DNA of 36,712 nt, taken from positions 1 through 36,712 of the forward strand of contig JAZQVC010000030.1 in the NCBI GenBank assembly GCA_045631645.1, in the 5' to 3' direction. Made by a program: the position numbers and the translations under genes. The DNA is from SIG459 sp045631645. Its GTDB lineage: Bacteria > Bacillota > Clostridia > Oscillospirales > Oscillospiraceae. The notes below the pieces were generated by a model that made no database searches, was not told the DNA's origin, and was given only the letters and a program-made list of their open reading frames with translations. Positions 29,768-36,712 of this stretch are shown here, one piece after another (positions within the stretch are counted from its first letter, which is position 1; each line of letters begins with the position of its first letter).

Positions 29768-30418
29768 GTGAAGATTCTGTACGCAGATAACTACATAGTG
29801 GTGTGCCTCAAGCCATGCGGAGTCCTCTCCACCGATGAGCCGGGTGGCTTGCCGGAACTGCTGCGAAAGCAGCTGGGCACGGAGAACATCCGCACTGTTC
29901 ACCGTCTGGACAGAGTGGTGGGCGGAATGATGCTCCTTGCCAGAAGCCGCCATGCCGCCTCCGATTTGGGCAAACAGATAATGGAGGAGGGAATAGGCAA
30001 GGAATATCTTGCCGTTATTGAAGGTTGTCCCGAGGAAGCGAAGGGCAGCATGAGAGACCATCTCCGCAGAGATAAGGAAGAAAAAAAGACCTATGTAAGC
30101 GTGCAGGCGGGTGCGGACACCAAGGAAGCCCTTTTGGATTACGAGGTGTTGGAAACCAAAGACAGCCTCAGCGCTGTGCGCATACGCCTTCATACGGGGC
30201 GCACCCACCAGATAAGGGCACAGTTTTCCTCCCGGGGCTTGCCCTTGGTGAATGATAAAAAATATGGCTCAGGCGGAGAAGGGAATATAGCCCTTTGGTC
30301 TTATCGTCTGAATTTTGTCCACCCCAAGCTGGGAGATAGAATGGATTTGAGCCATATGCCCCCCGATGAATATCCATGGAATTTGTTTGAATGTTTTAAG
30401 CAGAGGTTAAGCGAATGA
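29768..30418 (+). CDS. RluA-family RNA pseudouridine synthase, short form
   Basis: The 216-aa enzyme has the RluA catalytic motif HRLDRVVGG (Asp at the centre), KEYLAVIEG and RLHTGRTHQIRAQF. There is no S4 domain, so it is like RluA/RluC-core enzymes that modify uridines in rRNA or tRNA; the exact site is unknown. The start is GTG at 29768, seven bases after GGAGG (29756-29760); the nearby ATG at 29764 is in another frame and soon stops. A TATAAT at 29736-29741 lies upstream. The stop overlaps the rlmD-like start as ATGA, giving a small RNA-modification operon. Confidence 0.9.
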   Translation: MKILYADNYIVVCLKPCGVLSTDEPGGLPELLRKQLGTENIRTVHRLDRVVGGMMLLARSRHAASDLGKQIMEEGIGKEYLAVIEGCPEEAKGSMRDHLRRDKEEKKTYVSVQAGADTKEALLDYEVLETKDSLSAVRIRLHTGRTHQIRAQFSSRGLPLVNDKKYGSGGEGNIALWSYRLNFVHPKLGDRMDLSHMPPDEYPWNLFECFKQRLSE

Positions 30419-31587
30419 AAGAGCAAATTAAACAAGCTGAAAGAGAAGCCTGCCCCCACGCCAAAAAGTGCGGCGGCTGCCAGCTTCAGAATATGAGCTA
30501 TGAGCGCCAGTTGGAGTGGAAGCAGGCCAAAGTGGTAAACCAGATAGGCCGCTACTGCAAGGTTGAAAAAATAATAGGCATGGATGATCCTTATAACTAT
30601 CGAAATAAGGTGCAGGCTGCCTTCGGAAGAGACGGCAAAGGCAAAATTATCTCGGGCGTTTACCAGTCCTCCAGCCATCGCATTGTCAGCGTTGACAAGT
30701 GCATGATTGAGGATAAAACTGCCGACAGAATAATTGTCACCATCAGAAAGATGCTGCCGGAGTTCAAGCTCACCGCCTATGATGAGCGCACATGTCAGGG
30801 CTTTTTGCGCCATGTGCTTGTAAAGCGAGGCTTTGCAACCAACGAGGTCATGGTGGTACTGGTAACCTCTACATCCATATTCAAAAACCAGAAGCCTTTT
30901 TTGAAAAAGCTTCTTGAGCTTCACCCCGAAATTACCACCGTTGTACTGAATGTGAATGATAAATTCACCTCTCTTGTTCTCGGTAAGCAGGAAAAGGTGC
31001 TTTTCGGCAAGGGCTATATTGAGGATATCTGCTGCGGCTGCCGCTTCAGAATTTCTGCCAAGAGCTTTTATCAGATCAACCCCGTTCAGACGGAGAAGCT
31101 TTATTCCACTGCCGTGGATTATGCCCATCTCAGCGGCAGCGAGAGCGTGCTGGATGCTTATTGCGGAATAGGCACAATTGGCATGGTTGCCTCCAGAAAG
31201 GCGGGCAAGGTTGCCGGTGTTGAGCTTAATGCCGATGCAGTAAAGGATGCCATCTATAACGCGAAGCTCAACGGCATCAAAAATTGCTGGTTCACCTGCG
31301 CCGATGCAGGACAGTTTATGGAGCGCATGGCTGCCGAGGGTGAGAGCGCCGACGTTGTGTTTATGGATCCTCCCCGTGCCGGCAGCGACAATAAATTCCT
31401 CGGCTCGCTTATTCATATGGGTCCCAAGAGAGTGGTTTATATTTCCTGCAATCCCGAAACCCTCGCCCGTGACCTTGGCGTACTGACAAAAGGCGGATAC
31501 AAGGCTCTGCGTGCCCAGCCCGTTGATATGTTCCCTCACACTAACCATATAGAGTGCGTGGTGGAGCTTATCAGGCAAAAACATTAA
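30415..31587 (+). CDS. rlmD: 23S rRNA (uracil-5-)-methyltransferase, RlmD/RlmCD type
   Basis: The 390-aa SAM-dependent m5U methyltransferase has an N-terminal Fe-S cysteine set (CPHAKKCGGCQLQ), and LDAYCGIGTIGMVA is the SAM loop. MDPPRAG and SCNPETLARDL (catalytic Cys345) follow, with a C-terminal MFPHTNHIECVVEL. The usual N-terminal TRAM domain of RumA is absent, which makes it shorter than the 450-aa family average. It could modify U747 and/or U1939 of 23S rRNA, or tRNA U54; sequence alone does not settle the site. Translation is coupled to the pseudouridine synthase by ATGA overlap. Confidence 0.88.
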   Translation: MKEQIKQAEREACPHAKKCGGCQLQNMSYERQLEWKQAKVVNQIGRYCKVEKIIGMDDPYNYRNKVQAAFGRDGKGKIISGVYQSSSHRIVSVDKCMIEDKTADRIIVTIRKMLPEFKLTAYDERTCQGFLRHVLVKRGFATNEVMVVLVTSTSIFKNQKPFLKKLLELHPEITTVVLNVNDKFTSLVLGKQEKVLFGKGYIEDICCGCRFRISAKSFYQINPVQTEKLYSTAVDYAHLSGSESVLDAYCGIGTIGMVASRKAGKVAGVELNADAVKDAIYNAKLNGIKNCWFTCADAGQFMERMAAEGESADVVFMDPPRAGSDNKFLGSLIHMGPKRVVYISCNPETLARDLGVLTKGGYKALRAQPVDMFPHTNHIECVVELIRQKH

Positions 31588-31604
31588 TTTATGGAGGCTT
31601 TACC

Positions 31605-31940
31605 ATGGATGAAAGAAACATCAACATTTCAAAAAGCGTTAATTTCGGCGGACTTGAAATTCAAACTGCGATTCCTCCGATAAAATTTAATTTAGTTAAA
31701 TATTCTTATAAAATTGAAACCAATGAATACAAATGGGAGTATACATACAAAACCCACGGTATGTGGTTTATGATTCTCGGCGCAATTTTGCCCCTGATAT
31801 TCAAGTCCATTCCCTTCGATTGGAAAGCAGGTCTTGGAATAGGTTTTGCAGCAGGAATGGTATTCAATCTCCTGAGCTGGCTGTTCTTTGTAATTAAAAT
31901 GAAACTTTATACCAAAGCAATCGAAGAAAACTATTATTAA
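31605..31940 (+). CDS. Hypothetical two-helix membrane protein, 111 aa
   Basis: I do not recognise a family. The product begins MDERNINISKSVNFGGLEIQ, has a basic/aromatic middle (KYSYKIETNEYKWEYTYK) and then two hydrophobic segments (MWFMILGAILPLIFKSI, then GLGIGFAAGMVFNLLSWLFFVI), ending with KLYTKAIEENYY. GGAGG lies eight bases before ATG at 31605; the open frame upstream overlaps rlmD and is not used. The DNA is visibly AT-richer than its neighbours, with ATT/AAA/TTA codons, as in a recently gained or weakly expressed gene. It may ride on the rlmD transcript. Confidence 0.7.
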   Translation: MDERNINISKSVNFGGLEIQTAIPPIKFNLVKYSYKIETNEYKWEYTYKTHGMWFMILGAILPLIFKSIPFDWKAGLGIGFAAGMVFNLLSWLFFVIKMKLYTKAIEENYY

Positions 31941-31972
31941 GAAAAAAGAAATTGTATATAAGGAGAAAGAGT

Positions 31973-33100
31973 ATGGAAAATTATCTGGGCAAAGAAATCG
32001 GCAAGCTGGGCTTTGGCCTTATGCGTCTGCCTCAGAAGGATGACAAAATAGATATCGAGCAGCTTAAAACCATGGTGGATATGTTCATGGAAAAGGGCTT
32101 CACCTATTTTGACACCGCTTATGTTTACGGAAAAGACGGCGCCAGCGAGAAGGCCGCAAAAGAGGCGCTTGTTGATCGCTATCCCCGCGAGAGTTTCCTT
32201 CTTGCAACCAAGCTTCCCCTTTTCGATATGAACGTAACAGTTGAAGAGCTTCGCCAGCGTTTTTATACCTCCCTTGAGCGCACCGGAGCGGGCTATTTCG
32301 ACTATTACCTCATTCATAATCTCGGACCCGGCCGCAAGGAGCTTGCAGAAAAGCATGACATATGGAACTGGCTTCTTGAGAGAAAGAAGGAAGGCCTTAT
32401 CCGCCATCTGGGCTTCTCTATGCATGATACCGCTGAGTCTCTTGACGAGGTTCTCACTGCCCATCCCGAAGCCGAGTTCGTTCAGCTTCAGATAAACTAC
32501 AAGGACTGGGAGGATGAGTCCGTTCAGTCCCGCGCCTGCTATGAAGTTGCCATGAAGCACGGCGTTCCCGTAATCATCATGGAGCCTGTAAAGGGCGGCA
32601 CTCTCTCCTCTTTGCCTCTTGAGGCCGAGGCGCTTATGAAAGCGGCAAGACCCGATGATTCCATCTCCTCCTGGGCTGTCCGCTACTGCGCAAGCCTTCC
32701 CGGCGTTATCACCGTTCTTTCCGGCATGAGCAACATTGAGCAGATGGCAGATAACCTGAGCTACATGAGCGATTTCCGCCCCATCGATGATGAGGAAAAG
32801 GAGATTATCGCAAAGAGCCTTAAGATAATCGAGGCTGTCCCCACCATTCCCTGCACCAAGTGCAAGTACTGTGTGGAAGATTGCCCCATGAAGATAAACA
32901 TCCCCGGCATTTTGAGCTGCGTCAACCTGAACACCATTTATCGCAATCCTGAAAGAGCAAGAGGCGAATATAAGTGGGTCTCAGGCGGCGAGCGCGGCTA
33001 TGCAAAAGACTGCATAGGTTGCGGCGCATGCGAAGGTCTCTGCCCCCAGCATATCAAGATTGTTGAAGAGATGAAAAAGGCCAGCGAGCTGCTCGACTGA
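31973..33100 (+). CDS. Aldo/keto reductase with C-terminal 2x[4Fe-4S] ferredoxin-like domain
   Basis: The 375-aa product has a TIM-barrel aldo/keto reductase (KLGFGLMRLP, FDTAYVYG with the catalytic Tyr, YYLIHNL, HLGFSMHD). From about residue 295 a clostridial ferredoxin-like tail follows (CTKCKYCVEDCP, then CIGCGACEGLCP). This fused form is common in anaerobes; the clusters suggest ferredoxin-coupled reduction instead of, or beside, NADPH use. The substrate is unknown. ATG at 31973 follows AAGGAGA; an upstream in-frame ATG at 31952 lacks a ribosome-binding site. A strong bidirectional terminator follows. Confidence 0.92.
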   Translation: MENYLGKEIGKLGFGLMRLPQKDDKIDIEQLKTMVDMFMEKGFTYFDTAYVYGKDGASEKAAKEALVDRYPRESFLLATKLPLFDMNVTVEELRQRFYTSLERTGAGYFDYYLIHNLGPGRKELAEKHDIWNWLLERKKEGLIRHLGFSMHDTAESLDEVLTAHPEAEFVQLQINYKDWEDESVQSRACYEVAMKHGVPVIIMEPVKGGTLSSLPLEAEALMKAARPDDSISSWAVRYCASLPGVITVLSGMSNIEQMADNLSYMSDFRPIDDEEKEIIAKSLKIIEAVPTIPCTKCKYCVEDCPMKINIPGILSCVNLNTIYRNPERARGEYKWVSGGERGYAKDCIGCGACEGLCPQHIKIVEEMKKASELLD

Positions 33101-33114
33101 TATTGAAAACAACA

Positions 33115-33154
33115 AAAAAAGAGTTCTTTGCCTTTGGGCAAAGAACTCTTTTTT
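33115..33154 (+). terminator. Bidirectional terminator
   Basis: An 18-bp perfect stem (33115-33132 with 33137-33154) with a TTTG loop, between the aldo/keto reductase and the convergent trmO gene. Confidence 0.92.
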
Positions 33155-33842
33155 ATATCTTTTCTAGATCAACAACGGTCAGAATGCCATCGCTGACGCG
33201 GAATTTAACATTGTAGCCGCCGAAGTCCATACCGTAAACCCTCTCAGGGTCTTTGTGATAAGAGGGGCGTGGGTCATTTTCCAAAACGCCGCATAATGCA
33301 GCCAAAAGCTCCCCATCGGGGATTTTTGCGGCGAGGGGTTCGGGGAAATTAAGCTCCAACTGTCGCTCCCACTGGGCGGAGGCAAAACCGCTGCGGGCAT
33401 CTGGGTGGCAGTCGGCGTAAACTGCGTAGGGCTTTATGTCATAAATAGGGGTGCCGTCCATAAGGTCGGCGCCTGCGACCACGATAACGGTGCCGTCCTC
33501 GCCCTGCTCTTCGATGCCCACAATCTCCACGCAGCTAAGTCCGATGGGGTTGGGACGGAAGGGGGAGCGGGTGGCGAAAACGCCCATGCGCACATTGCCT
33601 CCAAGTCTGGGGGGACGGACGGTGGGAGACCATTCATCTCTCGCTGCCTCAGAAAACTGCCAGATAAGCCAGAGGTGGGAAAAACCCTCCATGCCGCGAA
33701 GGGCATCGGGATTTCTGAACTCGGGCTCGAAGACAATGGTGGAGCGCAGCTCCTTTACAAGTCCGCTCTGTCTGGGGATTCCAAACTTGGTGGAAAATGG
33801 GCTGCGGATGCGGGCAATGACTTTCATGTTGTGCTCAATCAA
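33153..33842 (-). CDS. trmO: tRNA (N6-threonylcarbamoyladenosine37-N6)-methyltransferase TrmO family
   Basis: The 229-aa protein of the TrmO/YaeB (UPF0066) family has an eight-to-nine-strand barrel: IARIRSPFSTKFGIPRQ, GFSHLWLIWQF, RMGVFATRSPFRPNPIGLSCV and DGTPIYDIKPY. TrmO uses SAM to methylate t6A37 in tRNA-Thr. The start is either TTG at 33842, which overlaps the upstream stop as TTGA and has AAAGGAG 11 bases before, or ATG at 33827, which gives the typical MKVIARIRS start but a weak ribosome-binding site. It is the last gene of the NUDIX - RluA - TrmO operon; its terminator is shared. Confidence 0.9.
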   Translation of the reverse strand: MIEHNMKVIARIRSPFSTKFGIPRQSGLVKELRSTIVFEPEFRNPDALRGMEGFSHLWLIWQFSEAARDEWSPTVRPPRLGGNVRMGVFATRSPFRPNPIGLSCVEIVGIEEQGEDGTVIVVAGADLMDGTPIYDIKPYAVYADCHPDARSGFASAQWERQLELNFPEPLAAKIPDGELLAALCGVLENDPRPSYHKDPERVYGMDFGGYNVKFRVSDGILTVVDLEKI

Positions 33843-34753
33843 AGTTCTTCAAGCTCCTTTCGCGCGGCGTCGGCAAGGATTGGGGAGATGGCCGCCATGT
33901 CTTCGGGAAGGGGAGAGGAAATGGATATCCTCTCGCCGCTAATGGGATGTTTCATGCTGAGGAAAGCGGAGTGGAGGGCGGGGCGCTCAATGGACTCGCA
34001 GTTTCCTCCGTAAAAGGCGTCCCCAAGAAGGGGAGAGCCGATGGCGGCGAAATGCACCCGTATCTGATGGGTGCGTCCCGTGTGGAGCCTTGCCCGTATA
34101 AGGGCAAGGTTGCCATCCTCGGCAAGGACATAGTATTCGGTGAGGGCGGGCGCGCCGTCGGTGGAGACGCAGCGCTTGAGGCTGCCCTCGCTTTCACGGG
34201 CTATGGGAAGAGAGATGCTGCCTTTTTTCTCTGCGGGGGGAGGCGAGCAGATGAGAAGATACTCGCGGCGGTAATCCTCGCTGTGGAGGGTGCGGATGAA
34301 AAGGCTGTGGGTATAGCCGTTGAGGGCAATGCAGATAAGACCGCTGGTGCCCTTGTCCAGTCGGCTGACGGGATGGAAAGCGGCATCCTTGCCCCAGCGG
34401 TGGGCGAAAGCCCCTATGAGAGTGGGCTCCTTTTTGCTGCCGGAGCCGTGGCAGAGCATGCCTGCGGGTTTGTCAATAACGGCGCAGTCAAGATCCTCGT
34501 GGAGCACATTGAGAGGATAGTCTATGGGCGCAATGCCCGCAACGGTATCGCGGTCGCTTATATCCACCTCAAGAAGCTGCCCGGCTTTCACCTTGTCAAC
34601 GGTGCGGACATCCACTCCGTCAAGCTTTATGGCGCCTAACTTATATTTAAGGCGCACCACATAGCCCCTGTCCATGTTAAGTTGGTAGCGGAGGATGGAG
34701 CTGACGCGGCGAGCCTCCATTTCCGGAGTGATATATACGGAGAGAATTCTCAA
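33839..34753 (-). CDS. RluA-family RNA pseudouridine synthase (RluD-like)
   Basis: The 304-aa product begins LRILSVYITPEM, contains a short S4-like N-terminal domain (RRVSSILRYQLNMDRGYVVRLKY), and the catalytic HPVSRLDKGTSGL (Asp in RLDKGTSG). RLHTGRTHQIRVHFA and LLGDAFYGG follow. It converts specific rRNA uridines to pseudouridine; the site is not determined. The start chosen is TTG at 34753: AAAGGAG lies eight bases upstream and the codon overlaps the NUDIX stop as TTGA. A much longer open frame exists but would run through the NUDIX gene. It is the second RluA-type gene in the window. Confidence 0.9.
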   Translation of the reverse strand: MRILSVYITPEMEARRVSSILRYQLNMDRGYVVRLKYKLGAIKLDGVDVRTVDKVKAGQLLEVDISDRDTVAGIAPIDYPLNVLHEDLDCAVIDKPAGMLCHGSGSKKEPTLIGAFAHRWGKDAAFHPVSRLDKGTSGLICIALNGYTHSLFIRTLHSEDYRREYLLICSPPPAEKKGSISLPIARESEGSLKRCVSTDGAPALTEYYVLAEDGNLALIRARLHTGRTHQIRVHFAAIGSPLLGDAFYGGNCESIERPALHSAFLSMKHPISGERISISSPLPEDMAAISPILADAARKELEEL

Positions 34754-35220
34754 AGGGGGAGCTCCTTTCCGTTGAGAGCGGCATAAACAAGCTTTTCCCC
34801 TTCGTAGGAGAGCTTCAGGGAGAAAAACTCGCTGTCCTCTGCCAAAAGGCGGAGGAAGATTTTGTCTCCCTCCCAAATGGGGAGGGATGAAACGGCGTCA
34901 ATATCCACCCATGCAAGCTCGCCCTCGTCACAGTCGGCAATCTCGCCCTGCCAATCGTGAGCGGTGAAAAGATGCATGTATTCTCCTTCCCAGCGGTCGG
35001 AGACAAAGGTGACGATGCCGCGGTAGCGCCAATCGCTGAGGATAAGTCCTGTTTCCTCCTTGACTTCACGGAGCAAACATTCCTCAGGGCTTTCACCTTC
35101 GAGAAATTTTCCGCCTATGCCTATCCACTTGTCGCGGTTTGCGTCAAGTTCCTTTTTAACTCTGTGGAGCATCAAATATTGAGCGTTTTTTACGGGATAG
35201 CAAAGAGTTGTATGCAGCAA
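34750..35220 (-). CDS. NUDIX hydrolase (MutT/8-oxo-dGTP diphosphatase-like)
   Basis: The 156-aa product carries the NUDIX box G-x5-E-x7-REVKEETGL (GGKFLEGESPEE then CLLREVKEETGL) and LCYPVKNAQYLMLHRVKK, as in the YvcI/MutT1-type enzymes of Firmicutes that clean up oxidised nucleotides. The start is TTG at 35220; the in-frame GTG at 35229 lies inside the GAGGTGAT ribosome-binding site. It is the first gene of a three-gene minus-strand operon with two tRNA/rRNA modification genes. A good promoter precedes it. Confidence 0.9.
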   Translation of the reverse strand: MLHTTLCYPVKNAQYLMLHRVKKELDANRDKWIGIGGKFLEGESPEECLLREVKEETGLILSDWRYRGIVTFVSDRWEGEYMHLFTAHDWQGEIADCDEGELAWVDIDAVSSLPIWEGDKIFLRLLAEDSEFFSLKLSYEGEKLVYAALNGKELPL

Positions 35221-35243
35221 ACTTATCACCTCGATTTTACATT

Positions 35244-35272
35244 ATTTTATCACATCCGTCTGCAACAAGCAA
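35244..35272 (-). promoter_or_regulatory. Promoter of the NUDIX operon
   Basis: On the minus strand TTGCTT (35272-35267), 17 bp, TAAAAT (35249-35244). Confidence 0.75.
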
Positions 35273-35361
35273 CGGGAGGCTTAAGGGTGTTAATATTGCG
35301 TGAAGGTGAAAATTATTTATGGAATAATTTAGGAAATTGAGACTTTCTCTGTTTTTTGATA

Positions 35362-35390
35362 TTGAAATTCCAAAGGCGCTGCATTATAAT
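35362..35390 (+). promoter_or_regulatory. Promoter of the solute-binding protein gene
   Basis: TTGAAA (35362-35367), 17 bp, perfect TATAAT (35385-35390). The leader of about 85 nt holds a small ACGGC/GCCGT hairpin (35429-35442) and then AGGAGG at 35468-35473. Confidence 0.8.
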
Positions 35391-35481
35391 GGACGGGCAT
35401 TGAGCTCTCTTATAATTTTTGGCTTTTACGGCGTAAGCCGTTGAGCATATATTTACCAACAATTAATAGGAGGAAACAAAA

Positions 35482-36712
35482 ATGAAAAAGCTTGTTGCTA
35501 TTCTGCTGGTTCTGATTATTGTTCTTGGTATGGTTGGCTGCGGCGCTGAAAAGGATACCGCTTCCGTCTACTACCTGAACTTCAAGCCCGAGCAGGATGC
35601 CGCATGGCAGGAACTGGCTGCTGCTTACACCGCAGAGACCGGCGTTCCCGTCACCGTTCTTACCGCCGCTTCCGGCACCTATGAGGAGACCCTCATGGCC
35701 GAGATGGGCAAGTCCGAAGCTCCCACTCTGTTCCAGGTCAACGGCCCTGTAGGCCTTGCCAACTGGAAGGATTACTGCTACGACATGTCCGGCTCCGAGC
35801 TGTACGGTCACCTGACCTCTGACGGCTTTGCTCTCAAGGAGGGCGACGCTGTTCTTGGTATCGCTTATGTTATCGAGTCCTACGGCATCATTGCCAACAA
35901 GGCTCTCCTGGCTGAGGCTGGCTACGCTGTTGAGGACATCGCTTCCTTCGCAGATCTGAAGGCTGTTGCTGAAGACATCACCGCTCGCTCTGCTGAGCTC
36001 GGCTTCGCTGCATTCTCTTCTGCTGGTATGGACAGCTCCTCTGACTGGAGATTCAAGACCCACCTCGCCAACCTGCCCATCTACTTCGAGTATCAGGCAG
36101 ACGGCATCGGCACCACCAAGGAAATCAAGGGCACCTATCTTGACAACTATCGTCAGATTTGGGACCTCTACATCAACAACTCCACCTGCGCTCCCGCAGA
36201 CCTCTCTGCCAAGACCGGCGATGACTCCCGCAACGAGTTCCTCAACGGCGAGGCTGTCTTCTTCCAGAACGGTTCCTGGGAGTACGGTTCTCTCTCCGCT
36301 GTCTATGCTGACGAAGATCTGGCTATGATCCCCATCTATGTCGGCGCAGGCGACGAGGCTAACCAGGGTCTCTGCACCGGTACCGAGAACTATTGGTGCG
36401 TAAACAAGGATGCTTCCGAGGCTGACATCGAAGCTACCCTCGCATTCATGAACTGGTGCGTATCTTCCGAGACCGGCGCAGCTGCCATGGCTAACAACAT
36501 GGGCTTCGTCATCCCCTTCGACACCGCTGTTGAGTCCCCCAACCTGTTCGTAAAGCAGGATCTGGCTTACCCCGCTGCTGGCAAGAACCCCGTTTCCTGG
36601 AACTTCCCCACCATGCCCTCTGAGGAGTGGAAGAACATGGTCGGTTCCGCTCTGACCGCTTACGCTGCTGACCAGACCGACGCCAACTGGGAAAAGGTCG
36701 TTGAGGCATTCG
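35482..36712 (+). CDS. Extracellular solute-binding lipoprotein (sugar-type, family 1), 3' end missing
   Basis: The frame is open to the window edge, giving 410 residues without a stop. It has a signal peptide with lipobox GMVGCG (Cys20). The mature part is a type 1 carbohydrate-binding protein of the UgpB/MalE class: YYLNFKPEQDAAWQELAAAY, VLTAASGTYEETLMAEMGKSEAPTLFQV, AYVIESYGIIANK, GEAVFFQNGSWEYG and ATLAFMNWCVSSETGAAAM. It should deliver a sugar or oligosaccharide to an ABC importer that would lie beyond the window. Codons are strongly biased to C-ending forms, suggesting high expression. AGGAGG is eight bases before ATG at 35482. Confidence 0.9.
   Translation, partial: MKKLVAILLVLIIVLGMVGCGAEKDTASVYYLNFKPEQDAAWQELAAAYTAETGVPVTVLTAASGTYEETLMAEMGKSEAPTLFQVNGPVGLANWKDYCYDMSGSELYGHLTSDGFALKEGDAVLGIAYVIESYGIIANKALLAEAGYAVEDIASFADLKAVAEDITARSAELGFAAFSSAGMDSSSDWRFKTHLANLPIYFEYQADGIGTTKEIKGTYLDNYRQIWDLYINNSTCAPADLSAKTGDDSRNEFLNGEAVFFQNGSWEYGSLSAVYADEDLAMIPIYVGAGDEANQGLCTGTENYWCVNKDASEADIEATLAFMNWCVSSETGAAAMANNMGFVIPFDTAVESPNLFVKQDLAYPAAGKNPVSWNFPTMPSEEWKNMVGSALTAYAADQTDANWEKVVEAF

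Noticed and set aside
33839..34876. Longer start for the RluD-like gene at 34876
   Set aside because: The extra 41 residues overlap the NUDIX gene and look random; TTG at 34753 has the ribosome-binding site and gives the family N-terminus.

Overview
The window looks like chromosome of an anaerobic, endospore-forming member of the Clostridia (Firmicutes), GC close to 50%. Supporting genes are spoIIR, a BofC-type small protein, hemZ (oxygen-independent haem synthesis), DUF1292, an L-cysteine desulfidase, an Fe-S aldo/keto reductase, tungstate/molybdate uptake genes and FeoAB. Shine-Dalgarno sequences are strong (AGGAGG or AGGTGAT), and several genes start with TTG or GTG. No phage, transposase, CRISPR array or defence locus was found.

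Layout. 1-705: end of a uroporphyrinogen-decarboxylase-type gene, tRNA-Arg(ACG) and a 53-codon membrane protein. 829-6710: a molybdopterin (Mo/W) oxidoreductase, then a tightly overlapping ymdB-yhaO-yhaN operon. 6738-9329: feoA-feoB-FeoB-associated Cys-rich protein, with three near-identical palindromes that look like metalloregulator operators. 9334-15286: a molybdenum/tungsten locus in which two moeA-type genes (one fused to a periplasmic-binding-like domain) diverge from tupABC. 15297-16673: cysteine desulfidase. 16673-20334: a heterodimeric ABC exporter. 20412-20611: a probable 6S RNA. 20651-23855: DUF1292 and BofC-like genes, then a class A penicillin-binding protein. 23868-27859: hemZ, a uridine-kinase-like protein, an SGNH lipoprotein and spoIIR. 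27860-28391: a gene-free island of hairpins and repeat-like modules. 28392-33154: an OFA-type MFS transporter, an RluA-type pseudouridine synthase, an RlmD-type methyltransferase, a small membrane protein and an aldo/keto reductase. 33153-35220 (minus strand): NUDIX - RluA - TrmO operon. 35482-end: a truncated sugar-type ABC solute-binding lipoprotein.

The most unusual item is TupA (12769-13833). The stretch that normally ends a tungstate-binding protein is instead at its N-terminus, behind the signal peptide and a Pro/Ala/Glu repeat linker, and the protein stops where that stretch should begin. It reads as a circular permutation. The gene also has a strong promoter followed by a leader that contains a 16-bp hairpin and a T-tract, which suggests attenuation. 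Together with the divergent moeA genes and the upstream Mo/W oxidoreductase, this points to a regulated pathway for acquiring and inserting tungsten or molybdenum.
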